A stretch of 64,000 nt of DNA from Stomorhina lunata (GCA_933228675.1 OW121743.1:56406998-56470997), one strand, 5' to 3'. Positions 22,380 to 35,563 are shown, counted from the stretch's first letter. Notes: generated by a model not told the origin, from the sequence alone. Numbers and translations: made by a program.

Positions 22380-25300
22380 CTGTTAACAGCTAATTTCTGA
22401 AAAAATATTCTATGAATAGTATCTTTCGAAAAATTTTCTATTAATAGTAAATTTTTGAAAAATTCCTATAAATAGTGAATTTTCGAAAAATTTCCTATAA
22501 ATAGTAAATTTTCGAAAAACTTCCTATAAATAGTGAATTTTGAAAAATTTCCTATAAATATTAAATTTTGAAAAATTTCCTAAAAATAGTAAATTTTTGA
22601 AAATATATATAAATAATATAATATAATTTATATTAATTATTAATTATTAATAGTAAATTTTTAAAAAATTTCCCATAAATAGTAAATTTTCCAAAAATTT
22701 CCTATAAATAGAACATTTTTGAAAAATTTCCTATAAATTGTAAATATTTGAAAAATTTGCTATAAATAGTAAATTTTTGAAAAATTTCCTAAACATAGTA
22801 AATATTCGAAAAAATTCCTTTAAAAAAAATTTCATATTGAAATATTTTCTATAGAAAAGATTTCATATTAAAATATTTTCTATAGAAAAAATTTAATACT
22901 CAAATATTTTCTATAGAAAAAATTTCATATTGAAATATTTTCTATAGAAAAAATCTCACATTGAAATATTTTCTATAGAAAATATTTCATATTGAAATAT
23001 TTTCTGTAGAAAAAATTTCATATTAAAATATTTTCTATAGAAAAAATTTCATATTGAAATATTTTCTATAGAAAAAATTTCATATTAAAATATTTTCTAT
23101 ACATAAAATTTCATAAACTCTTTAAAGAAAATTTTCGAAAAATTTTCCTTTAAATAGTAAATTTTTGAAAAATTTCCTTTAAATAGTAAATTTTCGAAAA
23201 AAGTTCCTTTAACTAGTAAATTCCTATAAATAGTAAATTTTTGAAAAATTTCCTATAAATAGTAAATTTTTGAAAAATTTCCTATAAATAGTAAATTTTT
23301 GAAAAATTTCCTATAAATAGTAAATTTTTGAAAAATTTCCTATAAATAGTAAATTTTTGAAAAATTTCCTATAAATAGTAAATTTTTGAAAGATTTCCTA
23401 CAAATAGTAAATTTTTGGAAATTTTCTTATAAATAGTAAATAATTGAAAAATTTCATATAAATAGTAAATTTTTGAAAAATTTCCTATAAATAGAAAATT
23501 TTTGAAAAATCTCCTATAAACAGTAAATTTTTGAAAAATTTCCTATAAATCGTAAATTTTTGAAAAATTTCCTATAAATACTAAATTTTTTGAAAAATTT
23601 TCTATAAATACCAATTTTTTAAATATTTTCTATAGAAAAAATTCATATTGAAATATTTTGTATAGAAAAATTTCATATTGAAATATTTTCTATAGAAAAA
23701 ATTTCATATTGAAATATTTTCTATAAATAGAACATTTTTGAAAAATTTCCTATAAATTGTAAATATTTGAAAAATTTGCTATAAATAGTAAATTTTTGAA
23801 AAATTTCCTAAAAATAGTAAATATTCGAAAAAATTCCTTTAAAAAAAATTTCATATTGAAATATTTTCTATAGAAAAGATTTCATATTAAAATATTTTCT
23901 ATAGAAAAAATTTAATACTCAAATATTTTCTATAGAAAAAATTTCATATTGAAATATTTTCTATAGAAAAAATCTCACATTGAAATATTTTCTATAGAAA
24001 ATATTTCATATTGAAATATTTTCTGTAGAAAAAATTTCATATTAAAATATTTTCTATAGAAAAAATTTCATATTGAAATATTTTCTATAGAAAAAATTTC
24101 ATATTAAAATATTTTCTATACATAAAATTTCATAAACTCTTTAAAGAAAATTTTCGAAAAATTTTCCTTTAAATAGTAAATTTTTGAAAAATTTCCTTTA
24201 AATAGTAAATTTTCGAAAAAAGTTCCTTTAACTAGTAAATTCCTATAAATAGTAAATTTTTGAAAAATTTCCTATAAATAGTAAATTTTTGAAAAATTTC
24301 CTATAAATAGTAAATTTTTGAAAAATTTCCTATAAATAGTAAATTTTTGAAAGATTTCCTACAAATAGTAAATTTTTGGAAATTTTCTTATAAATAGTAA
24401 ATAATTGAAAAATTTCATATAAATAGTAAATTTTTGAAAAATTTCCTATAAATAGAAAATTTTTGAAAAATCTCCTATAAACAGTAAATTTTTGAAAAAT
24501 TTCCTATAAATCGTAAATTTTTGAAAAATTTCCTATAAATACTAAATTTTTTGAAAAATTTTCTATAAATACCAATTTTTTAAATATTTTCTATAGAAAA
24601 AATTCATATTGAAATATTTTGTATAGAAAAATTTCATATTGAAATATTTTCTATAGAAAAAATTTCATATTGAAATATTTTCTATAAATAGAACATTTTT
24701 GAAAAATTTCCTATAAATTGTAAATATTTGAAAAATTTGCTATAAATAGTAAATTTTTGAAAAATTTCCTAAAAATAGTAAATATTCGAAAAAATTCCTT
24801 TAAAAAAAATTTCATATTGAAATATTTTCTATAGAAAAGATTTCATATTAAAATATTTTTTATAGAAAAAATTTAATACTCAAATATTTTCTATAGAAAA
24901 AATTTCATATTGAAATATTTTCTATAGAAAAAATCTCACATTGAAATATTTTCTATAGAAAATATTTCATATTGAAATATTTTCTGTAGAAAAAATTTCA
25001 TATTAAAATATTTTCTATAGAAAAAATTTCATATTGAAATATTTTCTATAGAAAAAATTTCATATTAAAATATTTTCTATACATAAAATTTCATAAACTC
25101 TTTAAAGAAAATTTTCGAAAAATTTTCCTTTAAATAGTAAATTTTTGAAAAATTTCCTTTAAATAGTAAATTTTCGAAAAAAGTTCCTTTAACTAGTAAA
25201 TTCCTATAAATAGTAAATTTTTGAAAAATTTCCTATAAATAGTAAATTTTTGAAAAATTTCCTATAAATAGTAAATTTTTGAAAAATTTTCCTATGAATA

Positions 25301-26110
25301 GTAAGTTTTTGAAAAATTTCCTATAAATTGTAAATTTTTGAAAAATTTCCTATAAATAGTAAATTTTTGAAAGATTTCCTATAAATAGTAAATTTTTGAA
25401 AAATTTCCTATAAATAGTAAATTTTTTAAAAATTTCCTATAAATAGTAAATTTTTGAAAAATTTCCTATAAATAGTAAATTTTTGAAAAATTTCCTATAA
25501 ATAGTAAATTTTTGAAAAATTTCCTATAAATTGTAAATTTTTGAAAAATTTCCTATAAATAGTAAATTTTTGAAAGATTTCCTATAAATAGTAAATTTTT
25601 GAAAAATTTCCTATAAATAGTAAATTTTTGATAAATTTCCTATAAATATTAAATTTTTGAAAAATTTCCTATAAATAGTAAATTTTTTGAAAAATTTCCT
25701 ATAAATAGTAAATTTTTTGAAAAATTTCCTATAAATAGTAAATTTTTTGAAAAATTTCCTACAAATAGTAAATTTTCGAAAAACTTCCTAAAATAAAAAA
25801 TTTTCAATAAATTTCTTGTAAAATATCTTAGAATAAATTTTGTATTGAATTTTTTCTATAGCAAAAATTTCATATTGAATTTTTTCTATAGCAAAAATTT
25901 CATATTGAAATTTTTCTATACAAAAAATTTCATATTGAAATTTTTCTATACAAAAAATGTCATATTGAAATTTTTGTATACAAAAAATTTCATATTGAAA
26001 TTTTTTTATACAAAAAATTTCATATTGAAATTTTTCTATACAAAAAATTTTATATTGGTATATTTTCTATAGAAAAAATTTTATATTAAAATATTTTCTC
26101 AAAAAATAAC
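22380..26110 (+). repeat. composite satellite: 29-bp and 31-bp blocks in a ~1-kb higher-order repeat
   Basis: Two satellites alternate. The 29-bp unit is CCTATAAATAGTAAATTTTT followed by GAAAAATTT. The 31-bp unit has the CTATAG core and the spacer TTTCATATTGAAA. They form a larger unit repeated three times: landmark GAACATTTTTGAAAAATTTC at about 22709, 23729 and 24690, and landmark AATATTCGAAAAAATTCC at 22801, 23820 and 24781, giving spacings of 1019 and 961 bp. The 58-bp difference is exactly two 29-bp units. The right end (25210-25790) is nearly pure 29-mers, then a short 30-bp variant at 25840-26060. Confidence 0.95.
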
Positions 26111-26133
26111 AAATTAGTCGGGATGTAAATATT

Positions 26134-26451
26134 ATTCAAAAAGAAGTGTATTTGCATTTGATCCCAAACCTGTTACATTTATTTATTAATGTAACAGATC
26201 AATTTATTGATAAAAAGCCAAAAAATGTTTGCGGAGAAACCAAATTCCTCGACGCGTTTCGATGGTTGGTTAAACCATCTCTTCAAGAGGATTATCCCCA
26301 ATTTAGACAGATCGAAAACCTCGCATTATTACTAAATTTACAAACATAACTATTAAGAATTATGTTCATAAACCAAAAGTAAAAGCGTAGATTATCGACT
26401 GAACAAAAACAACAGGTTTGGGATCAAATGCAAATACACTTCTTTTTGAAT
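26134..26451. mobile_element. 318-bp MITE with 41-bp perfect TIRs
   Basis: Perfect inverted termini of 41 bp: 26134-26174 (starting ATTCAAAAAGAAGTG) and 26411-26451. The element interrupts the satellite, which resumes on the right with 31-bp units. A second inner inverted pair, CTGTTACATT/AATGTAACAG, lies next to the left TIR. The inside has higher GC than the surroundings and a 67-codon ORF (26146-26349) with no transposase motif. Confidence 0.85.
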
Positions 26452-26790
26452 TAAAATATTTTCTATAGAAAAAATTTCATATTGAAATATTTTCTTTAGA
26501 ATAAATTTCATATTGAAATATTTTCGTTAGAAAAAATTTTATATTTAAATAGTTTCTTTAGAAAAAATTTCAAATTGAAATATTTTATATAGAAAAAATT
26601 TTATATTGAAATATTTTTTATAGAAAAAATTTCATATGGAAATATTTTCTATAGAAAAAAATTCACATTGAAATATTTTCTGTAGAAAAAATTTTATATT
26701 GAAATATTTTCTATAGAAACAATTTTATATTGAAATATTTTCTAAAAAAACAATTTTATATTGAAATATTTTCTTTGGAAAAATGTTTGT
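26452..26790 (+). repeat. 31-bp satellite remnant, right of the MITE
   Basis: About ten diverged units with TTTCATATTGAAATATTTTC and CTATAG or CTTTAG cores. Confidence 0.9.
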
Positions 26791-27167
26791 GTATGTAGAT
26801 GTGTGTAAAAATGTATATGTATGTAGGTGCTCCTATTAACTGCCTTAAGAGTATGAAATGTTTTTCATAAAAAGATACACATCTTTATATTTATTGCTCA
26901 TTTTGCTTATCGCCAGATTTATTAGCTTTATGCAACACATAACCTAGTAGGAATTGGAAAATTGAAGAAATCAATTCAGTACTCCTGATATACGCTGATG
27001 TATGGGACTGAACTGAGTCTAAGGACAGAACGCACATAATAATATATAGACCCGCAGTAAGCTCATTACTTTAAAAAATGGATATTTCCTATTGGGAACC
27101 TCCTTCAATTTCAAGACTTTTATTTAACCTCTCATCTAAAGCTCAGCCATTCCGTGATTCTTTTTAT
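26791..27167. other. anonymous sequence
   Basis: No feature recognised. A 60-codon ORF (27078-27260) runs into the mini-me element and is not credible. Confidence 0.5.
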
Positions 27168-27980
27168 TATACCCTTCACCACCAAAGGTGGAAAGTTTAT
27201 ATTGGGTTTGTGCTGATGTTTGTAACGCATACAAATATTGGTCTGAGACCTATCTTTTAGTATACCAATCGACTTAGAATCACTGCCTGAGTTATTTTAA
27301 CGATGTCCGTCCGGCTGGCTGGCCAGTTATCCATGCAAGCTTGTTATCACTCTACAGGTCGTAACTTTAAAGATAATTTGATGAAATTCGGCAAGGGTTC
27401 ATATTTTAGTCCAAGGACAATCTCTATACTTTTCGGGCGAAATCGGATTACTATTTCGGGTACCTCCCATAGGGATGCCTTCCCGGAATAGAGTTTTTAG
27501 TCCTTAACAGCCACAAATTTAATTGTATTTTAATAATATTCAGCACAGGTATTACTTATCATAACCTTAATCAGTGTTTCTAATTTTGCAGAAATCGGCG
27601 CATATTTGACCATACCTTCCATACAAGACACATTCTCAACAGACGTTTATATACACATAAAAGCAAATAAATGTTAATAACTCTAAAGATAAATGTATTT
27701 GATTACTTAAACTTTGCACTGATAAATATTTTGTAAATATAAATCAATAATCAAAATTTGGTAACAATCGGTCCACAATTGACCCTAGCTCCCTTATCAG
27801 GCCCTTAGCCGGAAATGATATAAATCTCGAAATTTTGAAAAAATAGCACACAGTATATGTGTGTATGTATGTCTCTAAGACTTAAGGAAAACTTGTTTAA
27901 TTGTTGGTCCATATTTGACCTTAGTAGTGAAGGGTATGATATAGTCGGTCTTGACCGACTATAGCTTTTCTTACTTGTTT
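27168..27980 (+). mobile_element. mini-me-like element, full length, diverged
   Basis: The 5' TATACCCTTCACCACC starts at 27168. The microsatellite is reduced to GTCCGTCCGGCTGGCTGGCC. The 3' end reads TAGTGAAGGGTATGA, then the hairpin AGTCGGTC-TT-GACCGACT, then TTCTTACTTGTTT at 27980. It is about 813 bp and more diverged than the copies at 35.6 and 43.3 kb. Confidence 0.8.
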
Positions 27981-29450
27981 TTGATTATGTATAACTCGCA
28001 CAGACAAATGCATACACGCGCTGAAACTAACACACACGCACATTTTAATTTACTTTAATCAAGAAACTCCTTGAAAAATTTAAATTGAGCAATATAGTAA
28101 GGAAAAGCCAACCAGACAGACTGAAAGATACTACCAAAAATTTCAGACAAAAATAAACACAATCACAACAAGTTGATGAGCAGAACGAAAGAATGAACAA
28201 ATAATGCTGTGATGGTCTAACCATAATGCCTTTTCTTGTAGCATTTGATCCATTATCTACAAATTCGTTTTATTACCGTTACCGCCACTTAATGGGGGTA
28301 TTGTGCGTTTTTAGCTACTTGGTCTTTGTCTACCAAAAGATTGTTATTTTCCGGATTCTTTTCATTAAGACATAAACTGACAATGAATATACAAAGAATG
28401 AAAATATGTATTTGTGTGTTGTTTGTCTGGAATAAGGAAGCTTTGTCGTTGAAAAAAATATGTAAGCCATTAGCATTCAAAACATATAAAGTCATTAAAT
28501 CTAAAAGTAGTAAAAATATCATTATTACAAAGAACATACACTCATGCTTACACTTAGAAGCCTTTTTTCCATGTATGTGTGCAATTTTATTTCCTGTCAT
28601 ATCAATATATGCGTGTGTGTATGTAAAGGCAGTCAGTGATGAGGTTTGTTGCCAGTTTTGTATCTTCTATTAAATAAATAACGCAAATTTGTCACAGCCA
28701 CAATATAAAATGGGTGTAATTTATTTGTACGTGAGTATGTATGTGTTTTATGTTAACAAATTTATCAACAACTTATTTATGGTTATAGTCCCAGCAGTTG
28801 CAAAAATAATTTTTAGTTTAAAACTACTAAATATACAATTTCTTTTAATATAAAACTATACATTAAGTTTAGAGACAACTATAAATGTCTCAATAAATTG
28901 AATTGGATTATTCTCTAAAGTCTACTAATTAAAAGATGTTAAACGCACTATACATTTAACTAGCTTTAAGGCCAGTTCTTCCAACCTTTAAACTGTTGGG
29001 TATGTATATATGTCAGTGCTTTATGTGTTGGTGAGAAAAGATTTAAAACTTTTAATTAAATTAAAAGAAAATCCCCCTTAAATGATACATTCATGTATTC
29101 TTTTTTTTATTAAAATTTTACACTGATTATTTTATTAAAACGTTTTGCTGCTAAGAACGATCTAAATTATTGTAATACTTAATTTTAAGCATTAAACTGA
29201 CACTTTTGATTAATGAAATATTCTCTTAAAATGTCAATTAATGATACTTCTCAAACATTTTTGGAAATATTAAAAAGTATTTGTAAAAAAGAATTAATTT
29301 ATTTGAAAAATCTCGAAACCTTAAAAGAATAATTTTCTTTTGTGGGGTAGAATTTCAGTTTAGAGTAATTGATTTCTATATTCAAAAGTGTTTCAATAAA
29401 GTCTTATAAACACTTTTACTAATTTGTTGCCATACAGCAACATTAATATT
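27981..29450. other. anonymous AT-rich sequence
   Basis: No supported gene. Overlapping ORFs of 103 and 115 codons on opposite strands at 28289-28673 are unlike any family I know, and each mirrors the other. Confidence 0.45.
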
Positions 29451-29520
29451 TATACCCTTCACCACCAGAGATGGAAAGGGTCGACGCAAAGAGAACAGAA
29501 CAAAGAGAACAGAACAGAAC
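29451..29520 (+). repeat. mini-me 5' fragment followed by AGAACA microsatellite
   Basis: Only the first 30 bases of a mini-me terminus are present (TATACCCTTCACCACCAGAG...GGGTCGACGC). Repeats of AGAACA/AAGAGAACA follow directly at about 29487-29520. Just the terminal stem survives. Confidence 0.65.
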
Positions 29521-29569
29521 TTTTAATTAAAATAGGTTTTTTTTAATGTGTAGTTTTAAAAAACTTTTC

Positions 29570-31370
29570 TACTCCATTTTTTTTAAATATTTTTATCAAT
29601 AATTTTTCTATAGAAAATTTTATTCTCAAAAATTTTTTTGTAGAAAATTTTATTCTCAAAAATTTTTCTATGGAAAATTTTGTTTTCAAAAATTTTTCTA
29701 TAGAAAATTTTCTATACAAAATTTTGCTGTCAAAAAATTTTCTGTAGAAAATTTTTTTTTATCAAAAATTTTTCTATAGAAAATATTTTTATCAAAAATT
29801 TTTTTATAGAAAATTTTGATATTGAAAATTTTTCTATAGAAAATGTTTTATCAAAAAATTTTCTATAGAAAATTTTTTTATAGAAAAATTTAAAAATATT
29901 TCTATATCAAAAATTTTTCTGTATTATTTTTTTTTATTAAAACTTTTTCTATAGAAAATTTTTCCACATCAAACATTTTTCAATATAAAAAATTTTCTAT
30001 AAAAAACTTTATTTATCAAAAATTTTTCTGTTTTAATTTTTCTATAAACATTTTTTTTAATCAAAAATTTTTCTGTATTTTTTTATCAACAATTTTTCTA
30101 CAAAAAATTTTTTTATAAACAATTTTTCTGTACAAAATTTTTTATAAAAAAACTTTTCTATACAAAATATTAAAAAAAAAATTTATAGAAACCTGTTATA
30201 GATTTTTAATAAAAAATTTTTTTATCAAAAATTTTTCTATATAAATTTTTTTTTTCAAAAACTTTTCTGTCGAAACTTTTTTTATCAAAAACTTTTCTAT
30301 AGAAAATTTTTCTATCAAAAAATTTTCTATAGAAAATTTTTCTATCAAAAATTTTTCTACAGAAATTTTTTTTTATCAAAATTTTTTCTATAAAAAATTA
30401 TTTTATCAAAATTTTTTTCTATAGAAAATTTTTTTATCAAAAATTTTTTTATGGAAAATTTTTTTATAAGAAAGTTTTCTATTTTTTAAAAAAATTTTTC
30501 TAGTTTTTATAAAAAAAAATTTCTATGGAAAACTTTTTTTCAAAAATTTTTTTATAGAAAATTTTTTCATCTAACGTTTTTTTGTAGAAAATGTTCTGTA
30601 TCTTTTTTATCAAAATATTTTCTATAGAAAATTGTTTGATAAAAAATTTTTCTATAGAAAATTTTTTTATCAAAAATTTTTTTACAGAAAACTTTTTTAC
30701 AAAAAATTTTTCTATTTTTTATAAAAAATTTTTCTATGGAAAATTCTTTATCAAAAATTTTTCTGCATATTTTTTTATTAAAAAATTTTCTATAGAGCTT
30801 TTTTTTATCAAAAATTTTTCTATAGAAAATTTTTTTATCAGAAAATTTTTCTATAGAAAATTTTTTTTATCAAAAATTTTTCTACTGAAAATTTTTTTTT
30901 CAAAAATTTTTCAAAAGAAAATTTTTTCATCAAAAATTTTTCTATAGAAAATTTGTTTATCAAAAATGTTTCTGTATATTTATATCAAAAATTTTTCTAT
31001 AGAAAACTTTTTTATAAAAAATTTTTCTGTTATTTATAAAAAAATTTTCTATGGAAAACTTTTTATCAAAAATTTTTCTAGAAAAATTTTTTTATCAAAA
31101 ATTTTTCTATAGAAAATTTTTTTATCATGGAAAATTTTTTTGTCAAAAATTTTTCCATAGAAAATTTTTTTACCAAAAATTTTTCTATAGAAAATTTCTT
31201 TTTATCAAAAATTTTCTCTGTTTTTTTTTATTAAAAAATTATCTATTTAAAACTTTTTATCAAAAATTTTTCTGTATAAAATTTTTTTAATTTTTCTATA
31301 GAAAATTTTCACAAATATTTTTCTACATAAAATTTTTTATAAAAAATTTACTATTCATAGGAAATTTTTT
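29570..31370. repeat. ~30-bp degenerate satellite array
   Basis: Units of about 30 bp, CTATAGAAAATTTTTTTATC followed by AAAAATTTTT, with many indels and substitutions. Because 30 is a multiple of three, spurious ORFs arise (for example 118 codons at 30591-30947). It is clearly older or less homogenised than its neighbours. Confidence 0.9.
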
Positions 31371-32930
31371 GAAAATTTACTATTTATGAGAAATTCATAT
31401 TGAAATATTTTTTAAGAAAAAATTTCAAATTCAAACATTTTCTGAAGAAAAAATTCCCGAATAAAAGTTCATAATGAATTATTTTCTATAGAAGACATCT
31501 CATGTTGAAATATTTTCTATAGAAAAAATTTCATATTGAAATATTTTCTATAGAAAAAATTTTATATTAAAATATTTTCTATAGAAAAATTTTCATATTG
31601 ATATATTTTCTATAGAAAAAATTTCATATTAAAATATCTTTATAGAAAAAATTTCATATTGAAATATTTTCTATAGAAAAAATTTCATATGGAAATATTT
31701 TCTAAAGAAAAAATTTCATATTGAATTATTTGCTATAGAAGACATCTCATATAGAAATATTTTCTGTAGAAAAAATTTCATATTGAAATATTTTCTATAG
31801 AAAAAATTTCATATTGAAATATTTTCTATAGAAAAAATTTCATATTGAAATATTTTCTATAGAAAAAATTTCATATTGAAATATTTTCTATAGAAAAATG
31901 TTCATACTGAAATATTTTCTATAGAAACAATTTCATAATGAAAATTTTCTATAGAAAATATTTCATACTGAAATATTTTCAATAGAAAAAATTTCGTAAT
32001 GAAATATTTTCTATAGAAAAAATTTCATAATGAAATATTTTCTATAGAAAAAATTTCATATTGAAATATTTTCTATAGAAAAATGTTCATACTGAAATAT
32101 TTTCTATAGAAATAATTTCATATTGAAATATTTTCTATAGAAAAAATTTCATATGGAAATATTTTCTCTAAAAAAATTTCATATTGAAATATTTTCTATA
32201 AAAATTTTCATATGGAAATATTTTTTATAGAAAAATTTCATATGGAAATATTTTCTATAGAAAAAAATTTTATATGGAAATATTTTCTATAGAAAAGATT
32301 TCATATTGATATATTTTCTATAGAAAAAATTTCATATTGAAATATTTGCTATAGAAAAAATTTCATATTGAAATATTTTCTATAGAAAAAAATTTTATAT
32401 GGAAATATTTTCTATAGAAAAAATTTCAAATTGAAATATTATCTATAGAAAAAATTTCTATTGACTTATTTTTCTATGGAAAAAAATTTCATATTGAGAT
32501 ATTTTCTATAGAAAAAATTTCATACTGAAATATTTTCTATAGAAAAAATTTCATATTGAAATATTTTCTATAGAAAAAATTTCATATTGAAATATTTTGT
32601 ATAGAAAAAATTTCATTATAAAATATTTTCTATGCAATAAATTTCATATTGAAATATTTTCTATAGAAAAAATTTCATATTGAAATATTTTCTATAGAAA
32701 AAAATTTTATATTGAAATATTTTCTATTTCGTATTGAAATATTTTCTATAGAGAAAATTTCATATTGAAATATTTTCGATAGAAAAAATTTCATATTGAA
32801 ATATTTTGTATACAAAAAATTTCATTATGAAATATTTTCTATAGAAAAATATTTCATATTAAAATATTTGCTATAGAAAAAATTTCATATTCATATACGT
32901 CATATTAATTTTTCTATGTTTTATATAAAA
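31371..32930 (+). repeat. 31-bp satellite array, TTTCATATTGAAA family
   Basis: About 50 units with the CTATAG core and the spacer TTTCATATTGAAATATTTTC, the same family as the 31-bp blocks at 22.8-25.1 kb and the reverse complement of the array at 39.1-41.0 kb. Confidence 0.95.
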
Positions 32931-33315
32931 ATTTTCTATAGAAAAAAGATTTCTCTGAGTAAATTTTTTTTAATAAACATTTTTTTATAGAAAATTGTTT
33001 TACTAAAAATTTTTCTATAGAAATTGTTCTTACCATAATTTTTTTTTAGAAAATTTTTTTATCAAAAATTTTTCTACAGAAATTTTTTTTATTAGACATT
33101 TTTTTATAGAAAATTTTTTTATCAAAAATTTTTCTTCAAAAGATTTGAAAATATTTTGATATAAAAATATTTTTATGAAAAATTTTTACAGAAAAATATT
33201 TTTATTGAAAAATTTTCCATAAAATATAATTTTTATCTAACAATTTTGGAAAGAAAAATATTTTTATTAAAAATTTTTCTATAAAAAATTTTTGAATCGA
33301 AAATATTTAAAAATA
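32931..33315. repeat. degenerate 30-bp satellite edge
   Basis: Diverged units resembling 29570-31370 (TTTTTATCAAAAATTTTTCT), ending at about 33315. Confidence 0.75.
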
Positions 33316-33594
33316 TATAGAAATTTGCGATTGTTTTATATTAGAATTTATTTCTGTTTGGAAAAATATTCCCAATATTTACAAAAATATTCCCAAAGCT
33401 TACAAAAATATTCCCAATGTTTACAAAAATAATAGTGTCGTGGCAACAATGTTCGAGATTATATTTCTTTGTTCTCTCGAACCATGTATTTTGTTGTTAT
33501 AAATTAGATTTTGATTTGCTTTGTGCCCATTTTTTTTTGTCTTTTCTTTAACAAAGCGGCATCAACCAACTCTGTTAACATCCAAATTCCAACT
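33316..33594. other. anonymous sequence with three 21-bp repeats
   Basis: At about 33365-33428 a 21-bp unit, AATATTCCCAATATTTACAAA, is repeated three times with small changes. Otherwise nothing is recognised. Confidence 0.6.
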
Positions 33595-33705
33595 GGGGGG
33601 TTACTCCGTATCTCGATTCGAAAATAAAATTGTTCGAATTCCTATACTTAAAGCATTGTGTTTCGATAACATTTTCTTTCCAATCGAGATACGGAGTAAC
33701 CCCCC
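33595..33705. repeat. GC-rich 24-bp inverted repeat (111-bp hairpin)
   Basis: Arms 33595-33618 and 33682-33705 are perfect reverse complements (GGGGGGTTACTCCGTATCTC then GATT). The 63-bp loop is ordinary AT-rich sequence. No flanking target duplication is evident. Candidate tiny MITE or RNA hairpin. Confidence 0.75.
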
Positions 33706-33814
33706 TCAATGATTTTAAAACTCATTTTCACGAGTTTAGTTAATTATCGTGGTATTTACGAAAATAAAAAAAAAATCATCGGCTTCTGGTGGTATTGGCT
33801 GCCTACTCTTGATT

Positions 33815-34164
33815 ATAAGAATGTGCTGATGCGTTTCATAGCATAGAAATGTTGGTCTGAGAATCACCATAAATAATGGACCGATTTTGACGAATTTCAA
33901 TAGCCATGGTCTCACTGTCAAACAAATAATCTGTGCCAAATTTAATCAAATTACCTTTAGAATTGCGACATGTAGTTTGATTACAAGTTTTGCATGGGGG
34001 TCCAGCTAGCCAGACGGACGGACGGACATCGCTTAATCGACTCAGATTCAGTGATTCTAAGCCTATTGGTATACTAAACATATATACAGACAAATATTTC
34101 TATGAGTTACATACATCAGCACAAACTTATTAAACCCTTTTTGCCTATTATAATGAAGGGTATA
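33815..34164 (-). mobile_element. mini-me-like element, rearranged fragment
   Basis: Minus-strand copy from about 33866 to the GGGTATA end at 34164, with microsatellite GACGGACGGACGGAC near 34015. A short plus-orientation piece of the same 5' region (TGTGCTGATGCGTTTC, 33818) abuts it head to head, so the copy is rearranged. Confidence 0.7.
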
Positions 34165-35563
34165 ATTATAATGTTAGAAACCTGATGGCATCATTGGTTT
34201 CGAAATATAAAATACAAAATTATTTTATACGATATTAAAAATTCTTGTAAAAACTATCTCAACAAAAAAATAGTGAGTTAGGCTTATTTTGAAATCATAA
34301 ATTATTAAGTATTTAAAAATCCCTACCTTTTTACAACGAAAACCAACAAAAGCAACTTGCAACATAAAAGCAACAAACCTACTATTGACAAACAAGTGGC
34401 ATATTCTTTATAATTCACACTTACCCGAACTCATACTCTTTCATGACTAAGTACTTAGAAATGGCGTAAAACAGGAAACAGGAAGTGAGCAACAGCATTT
34501 CAACACATTCACTTACTTAGTTATACTTATGTACGTGTATAGAAGCCAGCAACTACTAACAAACAACTTTTAACTTCACACTCTTCTGGCAAACACGTAT
34601 GCAGTTGCACAACTATCTCTAGATTTTATGCGAAACAGACACGACGATTGAGTATTAGAGCAAAAAATCAAATGCTTTAACATTGTTCTTGTTAGTTTTC
34701 TGTTGTACTTTTTTTTGAAGTTAAGGCTAAATGTTATATTCCCAGTTATGGCAAGTTGGCTTTTTAGGTTATGTTTGCAAAGTATTACCATTGTTACATG
34801 TCATACTTGGCAATTTTGTTGAAAACAACCAGAACGAAGAGAAAACAAAGCCAAAAAGTAGAAAATATAAGCGATAGATAAAAGTGAAATCATTCAGAGT
34901 TTTAGCGTTTTATATTACAAGAAGTGAGCAAAAAAAACACGATGACTGCAACGACCCTCCTTAGATGACAGAATAAAAATCAATCAATGCTACACAAATA
35001 CACAGACACAAAGATGAAGAATCAACAAAATAGTCCCGAGTCTTTGTGCAGAATAGCTATTTATTACATTCACAAATCTTGCCACTGCAATTGCGTCAAA
35101 CACCATATCAGCCATTCATTTTCCGAACGTAGAGATTTATGTCCGTCTGTCTGCATTTTAGTGTGAATACGTGTTTTTATAGATCGATTTTGCTACACGT
35201 CATGTTTTGTCTCCTCTGTATGTTTGTACTTGTCGCTAACCATATTCTTTATTGTAGTCAAGTGTAAAATCAGTTTCATACACATTTCAACCATTTTCGA
35301 GCAAGCAACACACGCTAACAGTTAAATTGATTTAGTGCTTTTTTTCTGATGTCTGAACAGTTCCGTTGTTGTAGATTTTTCCATTTCCATGTGTCTTTTC
35401 AAAGATTTTAAGAAAACCCAATGGCTTTAATTTTCTTAAGCGAAACAAGGTTTTATTATTGCATCATATTGGGAAAGTGCTTTCAAGAATTTAAATAAAA
35501 GTGCAGCATATACTTAGGTGAAAATTGGTTTAAGAGGAAATATGTTAAAAAAAAAACATTTTT
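34165..35563. other. anonymous AT-rich sequence
   Basis: No gene, RNA or element recognised. A lone GTCCGTCTGTCTGC at about 35141 may be a remnant of a mini-me microsatellite. Confidence 0.5.

Noticed and set aside
28289..28673. Overlapping 103- and 115-codon ORFs on opposite strands
   Set aside because: No recognisable domain, no repeat of codon bias, and both strands equally open; chance in AT-rich DNA is more likely.
30591..31290. Phe/Lys/Ile-rich ORFs in satellite (also 20138-20320, 25845-26072 and 51-79-codon frames elsewhere)
   Set aside because: Frames created by 30-bp or locally in-phase 31-bp repeats; composition only reflects A and T runs.
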